Origin: an uncultured Psychrobacter sp.
GTDB taxonomy: Bacteria; Pseudomonadota; Gammaproteobacteria; Pseudomonadales; Moraxellaceae
Direction: 5' to 3'
Assembly (NCBI RefSeq): GCF_947500265.1
Contig: NZ_CANMRN010000003.1
Span: 62,001 to 126,000, forward strand
DNA length: 64,000 nt
Shown piece by piece: positions 41,980 to 51,490 of this stretch; positions within the stretch are counted from its first letter, which is position 1; each line of letters starts with the position of its first letter. A model generated the notes under the pieces. That model was given only the letters and a program-made list of their open reading frames with translations, had not been told where the DNA came from and did no database searches. The position numbers were made by a program, and so were the translations under genes.

Positions 41980-44079
41980 CTATGCGCTCTCACTATCGAT
42001 GCGCAGTAGCTCATCACCATCAGCGACCAAGTCACCTGCTGCAAATAATAGCTCTGCTACCACACCATCTGTCGGTGCGGTAATCGTATGTTCGATTTTC
42101 ATGGCTTCGATAACGGCAAGTGGTTCGCCTTTTTTCACAGTATCGCCAACCGCTACTTTGAATGCAACCACTTGTCCTGGCATTGGTGATTTCAAACTGC
42201 CAACCGCTGCTGTGTCTTCACCCACATGTGCCATCACATCGACAAGCCTAATTTCATCACGACCACCGTCTGTGAATACGTAGACTGTCTCGTTATTTAC
42301 CCAGCTTTGGGCACTGATACGTGCACCCTCTAACCATAAGGTATGATTGTGCGCGTCACTGCTATCATAGCTGATCTGACCTTCATAAACCGTTTCGGTC
42401 TGAGTCGCTACATTGATATTGTTATCATCCTGCGTATTCGCAATTTCTCTTCTAATGACGAGCGTAAAACTACTGAGATTATCGCCGCCTTTTTTGCTAT
42501 CAGCACAACTCGCATTATGCCAATTACTGATGCGAGCACTGTAGGCTTGCTCATCATAAACCAAGCTAAATGAACGAGTATAATCACTATAAGCACGGAA
42601 ACCCGTTGGCTTGCTAAACGGATCTGAGCCCTGCATGGTCGCTTCACTCGCAAGCTGCTGCGCAATAGCTGTCACCACAAGCATCGATAATTCAAGAGGA
42701 TGCTGGTCAAAAAGCTTATCCTGCTCACGCTCTATCAATGCCGTATCAAGATTGGCTTTGCTAAATGAATCGGTATTTAAAATATAACGTAAGAATGCCA
42801 CGTTGTTTGGCAGACCAACGATACGCGTCTGTGCCAATGCACGATCTAGTCTCGCCAACGCTTGCTCGCGCGTAGGCGCATGGACGATAAGCTTAGCAAT
42901 CATAGAGTCGTAAAAAGGACTGATCACATCACCCTCACGTACGCCGTCATCGATACGTACATCAGTAATGTTAAAGGTACTATGCTCAGGCTTTTGATAA
43001 GTGAATAAAGTTCCTGTCGCTGGCAAAAAATTATTGTCAGGGTTTTCAGCACAGATACGCGCCTCAATAGCATGACCATTAATAGCTAGATCATCTTGCG
43101 TTTTCGGTAATGGCTGACCTGCAGCAACCAACAGCTGCCACTCAACCAAATCGACACCCGTAATGGCTTCACTGACTGGATGCTCAACCTGCAAGCGCGT
43201 GTTCATTTCCATGAAATAAAAATTCATAGAGTCTTCACGCTGCTCAACGATGAATTCAACCGTACCTGCACCCACGTAATCAACTGCACGTGCAGCTTCG
43301 ATTGCCGCTGTTCCCATCGCTTCACGCATGGCAGTATCAACACCGGGCGCTGGCGCTTCTTCTAGTACTTTTTGATGGCGACGCTGTACTGAGCAATCAC
43401 GCTCAAACAGGTGCACATAATTACCATGCGTGTCACCGAATACTTGGATTTCGATATGACGTGGTTTTAGCGCGTATTTTTCAACCAATACTTGATCATT
43501 GCCAAAACTGGTAATCGCTTCACGGCGACATGAGTCTAACAAATCAATAAAATCGCTACTTTTTTCAACGATACGCATGCCTTTACCGCCGCCACCTGCA
43601 CTCGCTTTAATCAAGACAGGATAACCAATAGCATCTGCCTGCTGCTGCAAAAACTGTGCATCTTGGTTATCACCATGATAGCCCGGTATCAGCGGCACGC
43701 CAGCCGATTCCATCAAGCGCTTAGACTCAGACTTGCCGCCCATAGCACGGATAGCATCCGCCGATGGACCGATAAACACCAAGCCAGCATCTTGGCAGGC
43801 TTGTGCAAAATCTGCGTTCTCACTTAAAAACCCATATCCTGGATGGATTGCTTGGGCGCCAGTCTCAAGCGCTATCGCAATAATAGCATCGCCTTTTAGA
43901 TAACTGTCTTTCGGTGCCGAACCGCCTAAATAGATAGCTTCATCACAGACAGCCACATGCTTGGCCTCACGATCCGCATCAGAATAAACAGCAACGGTAC
44001 TGACGCCAAGACGCTTAGCAGTCGCAGCCACTCGGCAAGCAATTTCACCACGGTTGGCGATTAGAATTTTAGAAAACAT
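41980..44079 (-). CDS. liuD: Methylcrotonyl-CoA carboxylase, biotin-containing alpha subunit LiuD
   Basis: Carries biotin carboxylase and biotin carrier domains of the enzyme making 3-methylglutaconyl-CoA; LiuB is the partner. The 699 residues start with the carboxylase fold MFSKILIANRGEIACRV, ATP-grasp glycine loop KASAGGGGKGMRI (about 158-170) and FIEMNTRLQVEHPVTE-like FMEMNTRLQVEHPVSE. A BT-like linker follows, and the C-terminal biotinyl domain has the acceptor lysine K661 in EAMKIEH. The carrier domain is separated from the catalytic part by a region that diverges from acetyl-CoA carboxylase, fitting acyl-CoA carboxylases. It depends on biotin ligase (birA at 37.7 kb). Confidence 0.95.
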   Translation of the reverse strand: MFSKILIANRGEIACRVAATAKRLGVSTVAVYSDADREAKHVAVCDEAIYLGGSAPKDSYLKGDAIIAIALETGAQAIHPGYGFLSENADFAQACQDAGLVFIGPSADAIRAMGGKSESKRLMESAGVPLIPGYHGDNQDAQFLQQQADAIGYPVLIKASAGGGGKGMRIVEKSSDFIDLLDSCRREAITSFGNDQVLVEKYALKPRHIEIQVFGDTHGNYVHLFERDCSVQRRHQKVLEEAPAPGVDTAMREAMGTAAIEAARAVDYVGAGTVEFIVEQREDSMNFYFMEMNTRLQVEHPVSEAITGVDLVEWQLLVAAGQPLPKTQDDLAINGHAIEARICAENPDNNFLPATGTLFTYQKPEHSTFNITDVRIDDGVREGDVISPFYDSMIAKLIVHAPTREQALARLDRALAQTRIVGLPNNVAFLRYILNTDSFSKANLDTALIEREQDKLFDQHPLELSMLVVTAIAQQLASEATMQGSDPFSKPTGFRAYSDYTRSFSLVYDEQAYSARISNWHNASCADSKKGGDNLSSFTLVIRREIANTQDDNNINVATQTETVYEGQISYDSSDAHNHTLWLEGARISAQSWVNNETVYVFTDGGRDEIRLVDVMAHVGEDTAAVGSLKSPMPGQVVAFKVAVGDTVKKGEPLAVIEAMKIEHTITAPTDGVVAELLFAAGDLVADGDELLRIDSESA

Positions 44080-44156
44080 AACTATCCCTGTGTCTTGTCG
44101 TTATTATTTGACGTCTTGTCTATTTGCCCATTTGCCTATCATTGTTCTACTACTAG

Positions 44157-44966
44157 TTAGTCTGCCATTAACCAATCAGGTTTACGCTTTTGCAAAAACG
44201 CTTGCACCCCCTCGCGGCCTTGCTTTGATGAGCGAATATCAGCAATACCTTTGACCGTGTCAGCAATCAGCTCATCTGTAATAGGTGCACCAGCGACATC
44301 GTGTAATAGCTGTTTGCAGGTCTTAACTGCGTCAGGGCTATTTTTGACGACCTTATTACAGAACGCAGCCACTTCATCGGCCAGCCACTCTTCGCTAACA
44401 CGCTCATGGATAAAACCAAGCTGACGCGCCTTTTTGGCATCAAATACTTCAGCACTTAAGAAATAACGCTGCGACGCTCTAGCACCTAGCGCTCGGATAA
44501 CATAAGGACTGATAGTGGCAGGGGCTAACCCTAACCGCACTTCACTCAGGCAAAAATTAGCAATCTTAACGGCGATAGCCACATCACAAACAGCAACTAA
44601 ACCCATGCCACCTGCATAAACATCGCCTTGAATAGCCGCAACTGTTGGCTTAGGACATTCATAAATAGTCTTAAGCATTTGCGCCAATTTATCAGCATCC
44701 GCTAGATTCTCTTCATAGCTATAGTCCGCCATGGCACGCATCCAATTGAGATCAGCACCTGCACAAAAAGCCTTGCCAGCAGCCGCTAGCACAATGACAC
44801 GTACCTCATCATCAGCACCAAGCGTATTGAATGCATCGGTTAGCTCAGCAATCATTTCATCGTTAAAAGCATTACGTATCTCAGGACGATTCAACGTCAC
44901 TGTCGCCACGTGCTGCTCCACTTTAACCAGTAGGCTTTTATAATTCTTATCACTGTCTTTTCGCAT
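44157..44966 (-). CDS. liuC: Methylglutaconyl-CoA hydratase LiuC
   Basis: Crotonase-fold enzyme hydrating 3-methylglutaconyl-CoA to HMG-CoA. The 269 residues include CAGADLNWMRAMADYS (about 66-81, first oxyanion-hole segment) and GDVYAGGMGLVAVCDVAIAV (about 113-132, second oxyanion-hole segment), with SEVRLGLAPATISPYVIRA following. The NWM and YAGG variants agree with the methylglutaconyl-CoA hydratase branch rather than with generic enoyl-CoA hydratase, and the operon setting agrees. It lies between liuB and liuD. Confidence 0.92.
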   Translation of the reverse strand: MRKDSDKNYKSLLVKVEQHVATVTLNRPEIRNAFNDEMIAELTDAFNTLGADDEVRVIVLAAAGKAFCAGADLNWMRAMADYSYEENLADADKLAQMLKTIYECPKPTVAAIQGDVYAGGMGLVAVCDVAIAVKIANFCLSEVRLGLAPATISPYVIRALGARASQRYFLSAEVFDAKKARQLGFIHERVSEEWLADEVAAFCNKVVKNSPDAVKTCKQLLHDVAGAPITDELIADTVKGIADIRSSKQGREGVQAFLQKRKPDWLMAD

Positions 44967-45008
44967 AACTTTCTCTATATTTTTTTATGTAAATACTCAA
45001 ACAAACTC

Positions 45009-45125
45009 TTGGTCAATCCATAATAATGTTAATACAAGAAAACCAAGTACAAAGACTAAGCGTAGATGTACAAATCGTACTTTAAATGAGGTTAACGTAG
45101 TCGTCGCTTATTATGAGAAGACCTT
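45009..45125 (+). repeat. Dispersed palindromic repeat, copy E (diverged)
   Basis: In the liuB-liuC gap. Shares TAGATGTA and ATGAGGTTAACGTAGTC with the other copies and has imperfect inverted ends (GGTCAATCCATAATAA and TTATGAGAAGACCTT). About ten extra bases in the middle. Confidence 0.6.
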
Positions 45126-45132
45126 AGAACGC

Positions 45133-46743
45133 TTACATTCTAAAGACCCCAAAAGTCGTCTCTTCAATCGGCGCGTTATATGCAGCGCTTAGACCTAAAG
45201 CTAATACATTACGGGTATCAGCAGGATCAATTACGCCGTCATCCCACATACGTGCGGTAGCATAGTACGGATGACCTTGCTCTTCATACATTTCACGAAT
45301 CGGCGATTTAAATGCCGCTTCGTCCTCATCGCTCCACGCTTCACCTTTGCGATCAAAGTTATCACGTTTGACCGTTGCCAGTACTGATGCAGCTTGCTCG
45401 CCGCCCATGACAGAGATACGGGCATTTGGCCACATCCATAAGAAACGCGGGCTATAAGCACGGCCACACATACCGTAGTTACCAGCGCCGAACGAGCCGC
45501 CGACGATGACCGTGAATTTTGGTACTTTGGCATTAGCCACCGCCATTACCATCTTGGCACCATGACGAGCGATACCTTCGTTTTCGTATTTGCGGCCAAC
45601 CATAAAGCCAGTAATATTCTGCAGGAATACTAATGGGATTTTGCGTTTACAGCACAGTTCGATGAAGTGCGTACCTTTTTGCGCTGACTCACTGAACAAG
45701 ATACCGTTATTGGCAATAATACCAACAGGTATCCCTTCGATATGAGCAAATCCACAGACCAGCGTCGTACCAAAGCGTGCTTTAAACTCATCAAAGGCAC
45801 TGTCATCAACGATACGCGCGATGATTTCTCTGATATCAAATGGCTTGCGCTTGTCTGTTGGAATCACACCATATAGTTCTTTTGCATCATAACGCGGCGG
45901 ACGCGGTGTGATTTGATTAGGAATATTTTTTGCAGGGCGATTTAGGTGACTGACGATATTACGGGCAATCGATAACGCGTGCGTATCATTCTGCGCTAGA
46001 TGATCAACCACGCCCGACAGTCTAGTATGTACATCACCACCGCCCAAATCTTCTGCCGTGACCTCTTCACCCGTCGCTGCTTTTACCAGTGGTGGACCAC
46101 CCAAAAAGATAGTACCTTGCTCTTTGACGATAATAGACTCATCGCTCATGGCAGGAACATACGCACCGCCAGCCGTACAGCTACCCATGACCACAGCAAT
46201 CTGTGGAATGCCTGCCGCACTCAGATTTGCTTGATTAAAAAAGATACGGCCGAAATGCTCTTTATCAGGGAATACATCATCTTGGTTCGGTAAGTTTGCA
46301 CCACCTGAATCAACCAGATAAACGCATGGCAGATGATTTTCTTGTGCAATCTCTTGAGCACGTAGATGCTTTTTGACCGTCATTGGATAGTACGTGCCGC
46401 CTTTTACTGTAGCATCATTACAGACAATCATACATTCGATGCCATTGATACGGCCGATACCCGCAATCACGCCAGCCGCCGGAATCTCTTCGCCATACAT
46501 ATCATGTGCAGCCATCGGTGCCACTTCTAGGAACGGCGTGCCTACATCCAATAAACGCTCGACGCGCTCACGTGGTAACAGCTTACCACGCGCCAGATGC
46601 TTGGCTCGTGCGCGCTCTGAGCCACCTTGGGCAACTTTACGCAAGTGTACATACAAGTCATCGACTATCTCTTGCATCGCGGCACTGTTTTGCTGAAAAT
46701 CGCTTGAGTTTGGACTCAGTTTACTGGTTATGATAGCGCTCAT
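45133..46743 (-). CDS. liuB: Methylcrotonyl-CoA carboxylase beta subunit LiuB
   Basis: Carboxyltransferase half of methylcrotonyl-CoA carboxylase. I choose ATG 46743 (536 residues, MSAIITSK), with AGGGA five bases upstream; an ATG at 46767 adds eight Lys-rich residues and lacks a ribosome site. Two crotonase-like halves: N-terminal [16 protein letters not shown] with [15 protein letters not shown], and C-terminal [17 protein letters not shown] and [16 protein letters not shown]. The GMCGRA and [10 protein letters not shown] segments are usual in MCC rather than propionyl-CoA carboxylase beta. It is the first pathway gene after the acyl-CoA synthetase. Confidence 0.95.
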   Translation of the reverse strand: MSAIITSKLSPNSSDFQQNSAAMQEIVDDLYVHLRKVAQGGSERARAKHLARGKLLPRERVERLLDVGTPFLEVAPMAAHDMYGEEIPAAGVIAGIGRINGIECMIVCNDATVKGGTYYPMTVKKHLRAQEIAQENHLPCVYLVDSGGANLPNQDDVFPDKEHFGRIFFNQANLSAAGIPQIAVVMGSCTAGGAYVPAMSDESIIVKEQGTIFLGGPPLVKAATGEEVTAEDLGGGDVHTRLSGVVDHLAQNDTHALSIARNIVSHLNRPAKNIPNQITPRPPRYDAKELYGVIPTDKRKPFDIREIIARIVDDSAFDEFKARFGTTLVCGFAHIEGIPVGIIANNGILFSESAQKGTHFIELCCKRKIPLVFLQNITGFMVGRKYENEGIARHGAKMVMAVANAKVPKFTVIVGGSFGAGNYGMCGRAYSPRFLWMWPNARISVMGGEQAASVLATVKRDNFDRKGEAWSDEDEAAFKSPIREMYEEQGHPYYATARMWDDGVIDPADTRNVLALGLSAAYNAPIEETTFGVFRM

Positions 46744-46838
46744 GATATCCCTTTTTTTCTTATACATAGATAGATACGTAGATGTGAGTAGCTTTTTATA
46801 TAAATGATACTAACTACTATTTTTAAGCGTTGCTCACA

Positions 46839-46944
46839 TATAGTCGATTCAATTTAAAAGTAGTACAAGGCAACCGAGTGCAGATGTATGTGTGATACTT
46901 CAAGCGAGGTTAACGCTGTAATACTTTTACAGTGAAATGAATAT
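46839..46944 (+). repeat. Dispersed palindromic repeat, copy D
   Basis: 106 bases in the gap between the acyl-CoA synthetase gene and liuB. The left end is TATAGTCGATTCAATTTAAA; the right end is degraded (TTTACAGTGAAATGAATAT). The interior ACAAGGCAACCGAGTGCAG and AAGCGAGGTTAACGCTGT is close to copies B and C. Confidence 0.88.
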
Positions 46945-46983
46945 GGTTAGTCTTTTGTTTTTTAGAGCAGATAAGTAAGCTTA

Positions 46984-48759
46984 CTACAAACCCAGCTCTT
47001 CTTTCATTTGCTCAATGATTTTATATTTTTGAATTTTTCCAGTGATAGTCATTGGATATTCAGTCACAAAGCGATAGTAAGTCGGCACTTTATAGTGAGC
47101 GATATGCTCGCTACAGAACTCGCGTACTTCTTGTTCAGTTAAGCAGCCAGGCTCTTTTGGAATAATCCACGCCGCAAGTACTTCACCATAACGCTCATCT
47201 GGTATACCTACGATTTGCACATCACGAATCTTTGGATGACGATAGAGATAATTTTCAATTTCTACTGGATAGATATTTTCGCCGCCGCGAATCACCATGT
47301 CTTTACTACGGCCGACGATTTTTACGTAGCCATCTTCATCCATTGTGGCCAAGTCACCCGTATGCATCCAACCATCTTGGATAGCTTCACGCGTTTTAAA
47401 GCGGCTGCCCCAATAGCCTTTCATCACTGAATAGCCTCGTGTAAGCAACTCACCTGTCTCACCCAGCGGGACAATTTCACCTGTTTCTGTATCAACGACT
47501 TTCACTTCAAGCGCAGGTTGTACCAGTCCTACCGTCGAGACTTGTTTATCAAGTGGCGTGTGCTCATTGGTCTGGCAAGATACTGGACTGGTCTCTGTCA
47601 TACCATAAGCAATAGTAACTTCGCTCATGTGCATCTTATCGATGACGCGGCGCATAACTTCAATCGGACAGCTAGAGCCAGCCATGATGCCCGTACGCAA
47701 GGTAGACAAATCAAAGTTTTCAAATTCAGGATGGTCAAGCTCTGCGATAAACATCGTTGGCACGCCGTGCAGACCTGTACACTTTTCTTCTTCGACTGCC
47801 TGTAAGACGGTTAATGGCTCAAAGCCGTCGTTTGGATATACGATACAACCGCCATGCGTGAGAATCGCTAGATTGCCAAGTACCATGCCAAAGCAATGAT
47901 ACAAAGGTACTGGAATACACAGCCTATCCTCTTCGGTAAGGTTCATGGCCTCACCAATGAAATAGCCATTATTTAAGATATTGCGATGGCTTAAGGTTGC
48001 GCCTTTTGGTGTACCTGTCGTACCACTGGTGAACTGTACATTGATAGCATCGGTGTTTTTAAGCTGGGCTTGACGCTCAGCAACACGCGGATCGTTGGCA
48101 TCGCCCTCGCTCATCCACGCAGAGAATTTTTGCATAAAACCAAAGGTCTCGTCCGACTCTGGCTCATCAATCCAAATGATACGTTCAATCGTTGGAATCT
48201 CAACCAAATCAAGCTGAGTGTAGTCTTTGTGGTAAATCTCAGGGCATAGCTCACGGATTAAACTGGCATAGTCACTGGTTTTGAAATGGCGCATCAGTAC
48301 GAGCGCTGAGCAGCCCAGTTTATTTAAGGCATATTGCAACTCAAAAGTGCGGTAGGCAGGATTGATATTAACGAGGATAACGCCGACTTTTGCCGTGGCC
48401 AACTGCATGAGCAACCACTCAGCATTGTTGTGTGACCAAATGCCGATACGATCACCAATCTCTAATCCCATCTCAATCATACTACTGGCTAGCTGGTTGA
48501 CTTGCTGCTGTAGCTCACGATATGTCCAGCGGATATTTTGATGGCGAACGACCAATGCTTCGCGCTCAGGATATTTGGAGACGATAGCATCAAAAAAGTC
48601 ACCGATTGTCGCTTCAATCAGCGGTACATCAGGACCTTTATCATAGCTTTGAGTAAGTGGTGCATTGGCTGAGCGTGCGCCCATATTGATACTAGGGATG
48701 TTGTTTAAAATAGTGTCGAAGTCAACGTGAGTCGAATCGAAATCAGGAGTTTGAGTCAT
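46984..48759 (-). CDS. Acyl-CoA synthetase (AMP-forming) of the liu operon
   Basis: Adenylate-forming ligase that activates a carboxylic acid to its CoA thioester. The start ATG 48759 (591 residues, MTQTPDFDS) has AAAGGA upstream and is preferred to a GTG at 48804. Motifs include [19 protein letters not shown] (ATP loop), [11 protein letters not shown], and [21 protein letters not shown], with the acyl-adenylate lysine in GKIQKYK near the C-terminus. Similar genes recur in liu clusters. The substrate could be isovalerate or another short to medium acid, not acetate by sequence style alone. It is the promoter-proximal gene of the operon. Confidence 0.92.
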   Translation of the reverse strand: MTQTPDFDSTHVDFDTILNNIPSINMGARSANAPLTQSYDKGPDVPLIEATIGDFFDAIVSKYPEREALVVRHQNIRWTYRELQQQVNQLASSMIEMGLEIGDRIGIWSHNNAEWLLMQLATAKVGVILVNINPAYRTFELQYALNKLGCSALVLMRHFKTSDYASLIRELCPEIYHKDYTQLDLVEIPTIERIIWIDEPESDETFGFMQKFSAWMSEGDANDPRVAERQAQLKNTDAINVQFTSGTTGTPKGATLSHRNILNNGYFIGEAMNLTEEDRLCIPVPLYHCFGMVLGNLAILTHGGCIVYPNDGFEPLTVLQAVEEEKCTGLHGVPTMFIAELDHPEFENFDLSTLRTGIMAGSSCPIEVMRRVIDKMHMSEVTIAYGMTETSPVSCQTNEHTPLDKQVSTVGLVQPALEVKVVDTETGEIVPLGETGELLTRGYSVMKGYWGSRFKTREAIQDGWMHTGDLATMDEDGYVKIVGRSKDMVIRGGENIYPVEIENYLYRHPKIRDVQIVGIPDERYGEVLAAWIIPKEPGCLTEQEVREFCSEHIAHYKVPTYYRFVTEYPMTITGKIQKYKIIEQMKEELGL

Positions 48760-48863
48760 AACGAGTCCTTTCGTTTTACTTTTTATATTATTTATAAATA
48801 GCACTTATTAATAGCCTGCGTGCAAACCTTCTTCCTTGGGCAGGTCTTACATAGCATTCAGCT

Positions 48864-48893
48864 ACTATAACGCCATCAATGAAAGCCTGTCAA
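48864..48893 (-). promoter_or_regulatory. Sigma-70 promoter of the liu operon
   Basis: Minus-strand TTGACA (48888-48893), 18-base spacer, TATAGT (48864-48869): a perfect -35 and 5 of 6 at -10. The start would be near 48857, about 100 bases before the synthetase ATG. Just upstream lies ATACAGTATGTAT (48902-48914), an inverted repeat that could be an operator for a regulator encoded elsewhere. Confidence 0.75.
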
Positions 48894-48983
48894 CAATATC
48901 AATACAGTATGTATCATTTAATTAGTCAGTCTGCGTTTCTACTTAGTAAAAGGTAGCATAGAATCATGGCAGATATTTGACAC

Positions 48984-49019
48984 AAAAAAGCCAGCCACAT
49001 CATAAGGAATGGGCTGGCT
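48984..49019 (-). terminator. Terminator behind the reductase gene
   Basis: AGCCAGCC pairs with GGCTGGCT, 16-base loop, and on the minus strand the T-run follows. It is about 110 bases past the stop of the reductase. Confidence 0.8.
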
Positions 49020-49062
49020 CGATCATCAATATTGTCTTTTAACTAAGTCCTCTGGAAAGCAT

Positions 49063-49102
49063 CTAATAAAGGACATCACTTATAAATGATGTCCTTTATT
49101 AG
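49063..49102 (-). repeat. Perfect 16-bp inverted repeat
   Basis: CTAATAAAGGACATCA and TGATGTCCTTTATTAG are exact inverted copies around an 8-base loop. It lies 27 bases past the reductase stop and just before the true T-tailed terminator. It may be a first stage of termination or an mRNA 3' stabiliser. Confidence 0.85.
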
Positions 49103-49128
49103 TTTTTCAAAAGACGGTATTGCAATCG

Positions 49129-50379
49129 TTATGCTTTAGGAACTGCAGGCGCTTTAATCGTTACTGTTGCGCTAACGGCTTCATTATCATCGAGCAAATC
49201 CATGATTAGCTCATCATCACTCTCAGTCTTTACTTGCCAGTTGCCCGACGCTTGCGGTACACCCGTCACCATCACAGAGATGGCTTTATTTTTTAGGCGA
49301 ATCATCGGCGGCTTATGATCGTAGCCACTATGCTCATGACCTAAGATATCATCAGCGATAGTCGCAGCCTGCGCGCGTAATGGCGCAACGTAACGACAAG
49401 CGACCCCATTGATAGACATACAGTCGCCGATGGCATAGATATTCGCTGCATTGGTGCGCAACGTTGCTGCATCCACCACGATACCCGTACGGCGATCGAA
49501 TTCCACACCAGCCGCAGCAGGTAATTGCTCATCGACTGTCAGACCTGTACTGGCAATCACATGATCTACCATTAATGGTTCGAGCAGCTGAGTATCAGTA
49601 TTGTCTGCATCCGATGATAACGGGGCATAGTCTACTTGTAGTTTCTCGCCATCTTCGCTGTCGTCGTCATTACTGCCAACACGAGTAACAGCTGATACTT
49701 GATAACCACCTAAGAATTGAATACCTTGCGACTCGATCGCTTTGGCTATACGTGCGGTCGCTTTTGCTGGTAGCATCTGCGAAAGCGGTGCATCGTTTAA
49801 ATCAATGAGCGTTACTTTATGACCAGCCTTGAGCAGGTCTTCTGCGATTTCTGTACCCACCATACCAGCACCAACGATTGCAACATGCTGGCTACCTGTT
49901 GCTAGCTTTTCTTGTAGCTGACTAAAGCGCTCGATATGATTGACATGCCAGACCAAATCTTGTGGCAGACTTTTAGGAAAGATAGGGTGCGCGCCCATCG
50001 CCAGTACCATTTTCTCATAGCCAATAGTCGTCAGCGCATCATCTGACTGTGCAGTAGAGCGCACCTGTACAGTTTGGCTCACTGGATCGATATCTGTCAC
50101 TTGCGTATTGGCTAGCAACGTCACTTCTGCTGTGTTAGCCGCTTCGCTACCAGATGCTCGTACTAAGTCTGATGCTCGTTTGTTTTGGCTGATTGCCATT
50201 GTCAACATTGGCTTATGATAACGGTCGCCACTATCAGCTGTGATTAATGTGATTGGAATCTCTGTGTCTTTGGCACGAATGGTATCAATGACATGCCAGC
50301 CTGCCAGTCCTGCACCAATAATAACCACACCTTTTTTTGATACTGTGCTCGTTGCTACAGATAAGTTTTCTACGCTCAT
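49129..50379 (-). CDS. Rubredoxin reductase-like FAD/NAD oxidoreductase
   Basis: Pyridine-nucleotide disulfide oxidoreductase fold without redox cysteines, 416 residues. The FAD-binding motif VVIIGAGLAGWHV is near 20-32, NAD-binding VAIVGAGMVGTEIAEDLLKAG near the middle, and the FAD end motif is YAIGDCMSINGV. The opening strongly resembles RubB, the rubredoxin-NAD reductase of Acinetobacter that feeds alkane hydroxylase. No rubredoxin or alkB gene is nearby, so the electron acceptor is unproven. An acidic insertion (GSNDDDSEDGEK) sits in the middle. Monocistronic with two hairpins behind. Confidence 0.87.
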   Translation of the reverse strand: MSVENLSVATSTVSKKGVVIIGAGLAGWHVIDTIRAKDTEIPITLITADSGDRYHKPMLTMAISQNKRASDLVRASGSEAANTAEVTLLANTQVTDIDPVSQTVQVRSTAQSDDALTTIGYEKMVLAMGAHPIFPKSLPQDLVWHVNHIERFSQLQEKLATGSQHVAIVGAGMVGTEIAEDLLKAGHKVTLIDLNDAPLSQMLPAKATARIAKAIESQGIQFLGGYQVSAVTRVGSNDDDSEDGEKLQVDYAPLSSDADNTDTQLLEPLMVDHVIASTGLTVDEQLPAAAGVEFDRRTGIVVDAATLRTNAANIYAIGDCMSINGVACRYVAPLRAQAATIADDILGHEHSGYDHKPPMIRLKNKAISVMVTGVPQASGNWQVKTESDDELIMDLLDDNEAVSATVTIKAPAVPKA

Positions 50380-50478
50380 ATAAACTCCAATATGGTTTAT
50401 GAATTATTTTAATTATCAAAAATATTGACCGCTATTGTATCAGTAAACAGCCATTCACTCACCTATCTAACAATTCAC

Positions 50479-51087
50479 TTAGTCAATATCGAACTCCATG
50501 CGATGTGCTGTTGCACGCATGGTTTCACTATCTATTAATTTTTCTATACAGTATAGACTTGCGTGTATGCCTGCACTTATCCCCGCTGATGTGATGATAT
50601 TACCAGTATCATCACTGGCATCTACAAAACGCGTATGCGAGATCACATCGATATCAGGATAAGATGCTAAATTATCCAAATCCATCCAGTGCGTGGTTGC
50701 TGACTTACCAGTTAATAAACCTGCCTTAGCCAACAGCAACGCTCCTGTACACACTGAAAGCGTCAGCTCTGCCAAACTTGCTTGAGTGATAATCCAGTCA
50801 ATTACCACCTTATTATATATTTCTGTTTTTTCGGCACCGTAACCACCAGGGATGATTAAGACATCAATGTCTGGATGATTGGCAAAACTATAGTCAGGAA
50901 TGACTTGCAGACCATTCCTAGCGGATATCGTTGCTTGGTTCTCGGCAATAGTGATAACCTCAAAGTGCTTATCATCACTAGCACTGGCAGCATTTTCAGC
51001 CAACGAAAACACCTCAAAAGGTCCTGCAAAATCTAATACTTCTACTTCATTGAACAGTAGTATGCCGACGGTTCGTTTTAGCGTCAT
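50479..51087 (-). CDS. DJ-1/PfpI-family protein, isonitrile hydratase-like
   Basis: Class I glutamine amidotransferase-like fold of 202 residues. I choose ATG 51087 (AGGA seven bases upstream) over a TTG two codons earlier. The nucleophile elbow is SVCTGALLLAKAGLL with C113; the glutamate is in EVLDFAGPFEVF (about 15-26), and THWMD supplies the usual histidine region. This layout matches the InhA-type isonitrile hydratase/DJ-1 branch rather than AraC-linked forms, since no HTH follows. The substrate is unknown. It lies 99 bases upstream of the reductase, same strand. Confidence 0.88.
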   Translation of the reverse strand: MTLKRTVGILLFNEVEVLDFAGPFEVFSLAENAASASDDKHFEVITIAENQATISARNGLQVIPDYSFANHPDIDVLIIPGGYGAEKTEIYNKVVIDWIITQASLAELTLSVCTGALLLAKAGLLTGKSATTHWMDLDNLASYPDIDVISHTRFVDASDDTGNIITSAGISAGIHASLYCIEKLIDSETMRATAHRMEFDID

Positions 51088-51490
51088 ATTCAATCCTAAT
51101 TCAGTTGATAGCGTTAAATTAAATTAAACTCATCTATATTATGACTACTATCTTTTCAAACTTGTTTTATTAATCAGATGAGCCATTACATCTGCCTTTG
51201 CCGTTTGCGATTTCTCTAATTCGGCGACTATTCCCGCTCTATTTTCAGCGGCTTTATAGTCTCAAAGCTATCTTATTCAAATTCCTTTTGTGTAAAAATC
51301 ATAGGCTCTAAATCGTTTTTCAAACAGCTATACAAAAAAAGCTCAATACAAAGCGCCCTATTAAAGATAGCGTTTAACTGTCTTTAATAGGGCGCTTTGT
51401 ATAATTATTAGCAGTGGAAAGAAAAGTAAGCTTTAGAACATGTCTTTATCTTAGAAATACGGCTATAAACAATCGTAAATCAAAGTGTAT
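51088..51490. other. Region between the DJ-1/PfpI gene and gltL
   Basis: About 400 bases without a supported gene. They include the glt operon terminator (51333-51401). The rest shows no clear motif. Confidence 0.5.
51333..51401 (-). terminator. glt operon terminator with a 21-bp perfect stem
   Basis: Left arm 51347-51367 and right arm 51381-51401 are exact inverted copies (core AAAGCGCCCTATTAAAGA) around a 13-base loop. On the minus strand a T-run follows 6 bases after the stem. It is about 90 bases past the gltL stop. Confidence 0.8.

Larger units (their letters stand above)
48760..49128. other. liu operon upstream region
   Basis: About 370 bases. Nearest the synthetase gene is the liu promoter (48864-48893) with a small palindrome (48902-48914). 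Further on are two hairpins behind the reductase gene: 48984-49019 and 49063-49102. Confidence 0.7.
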
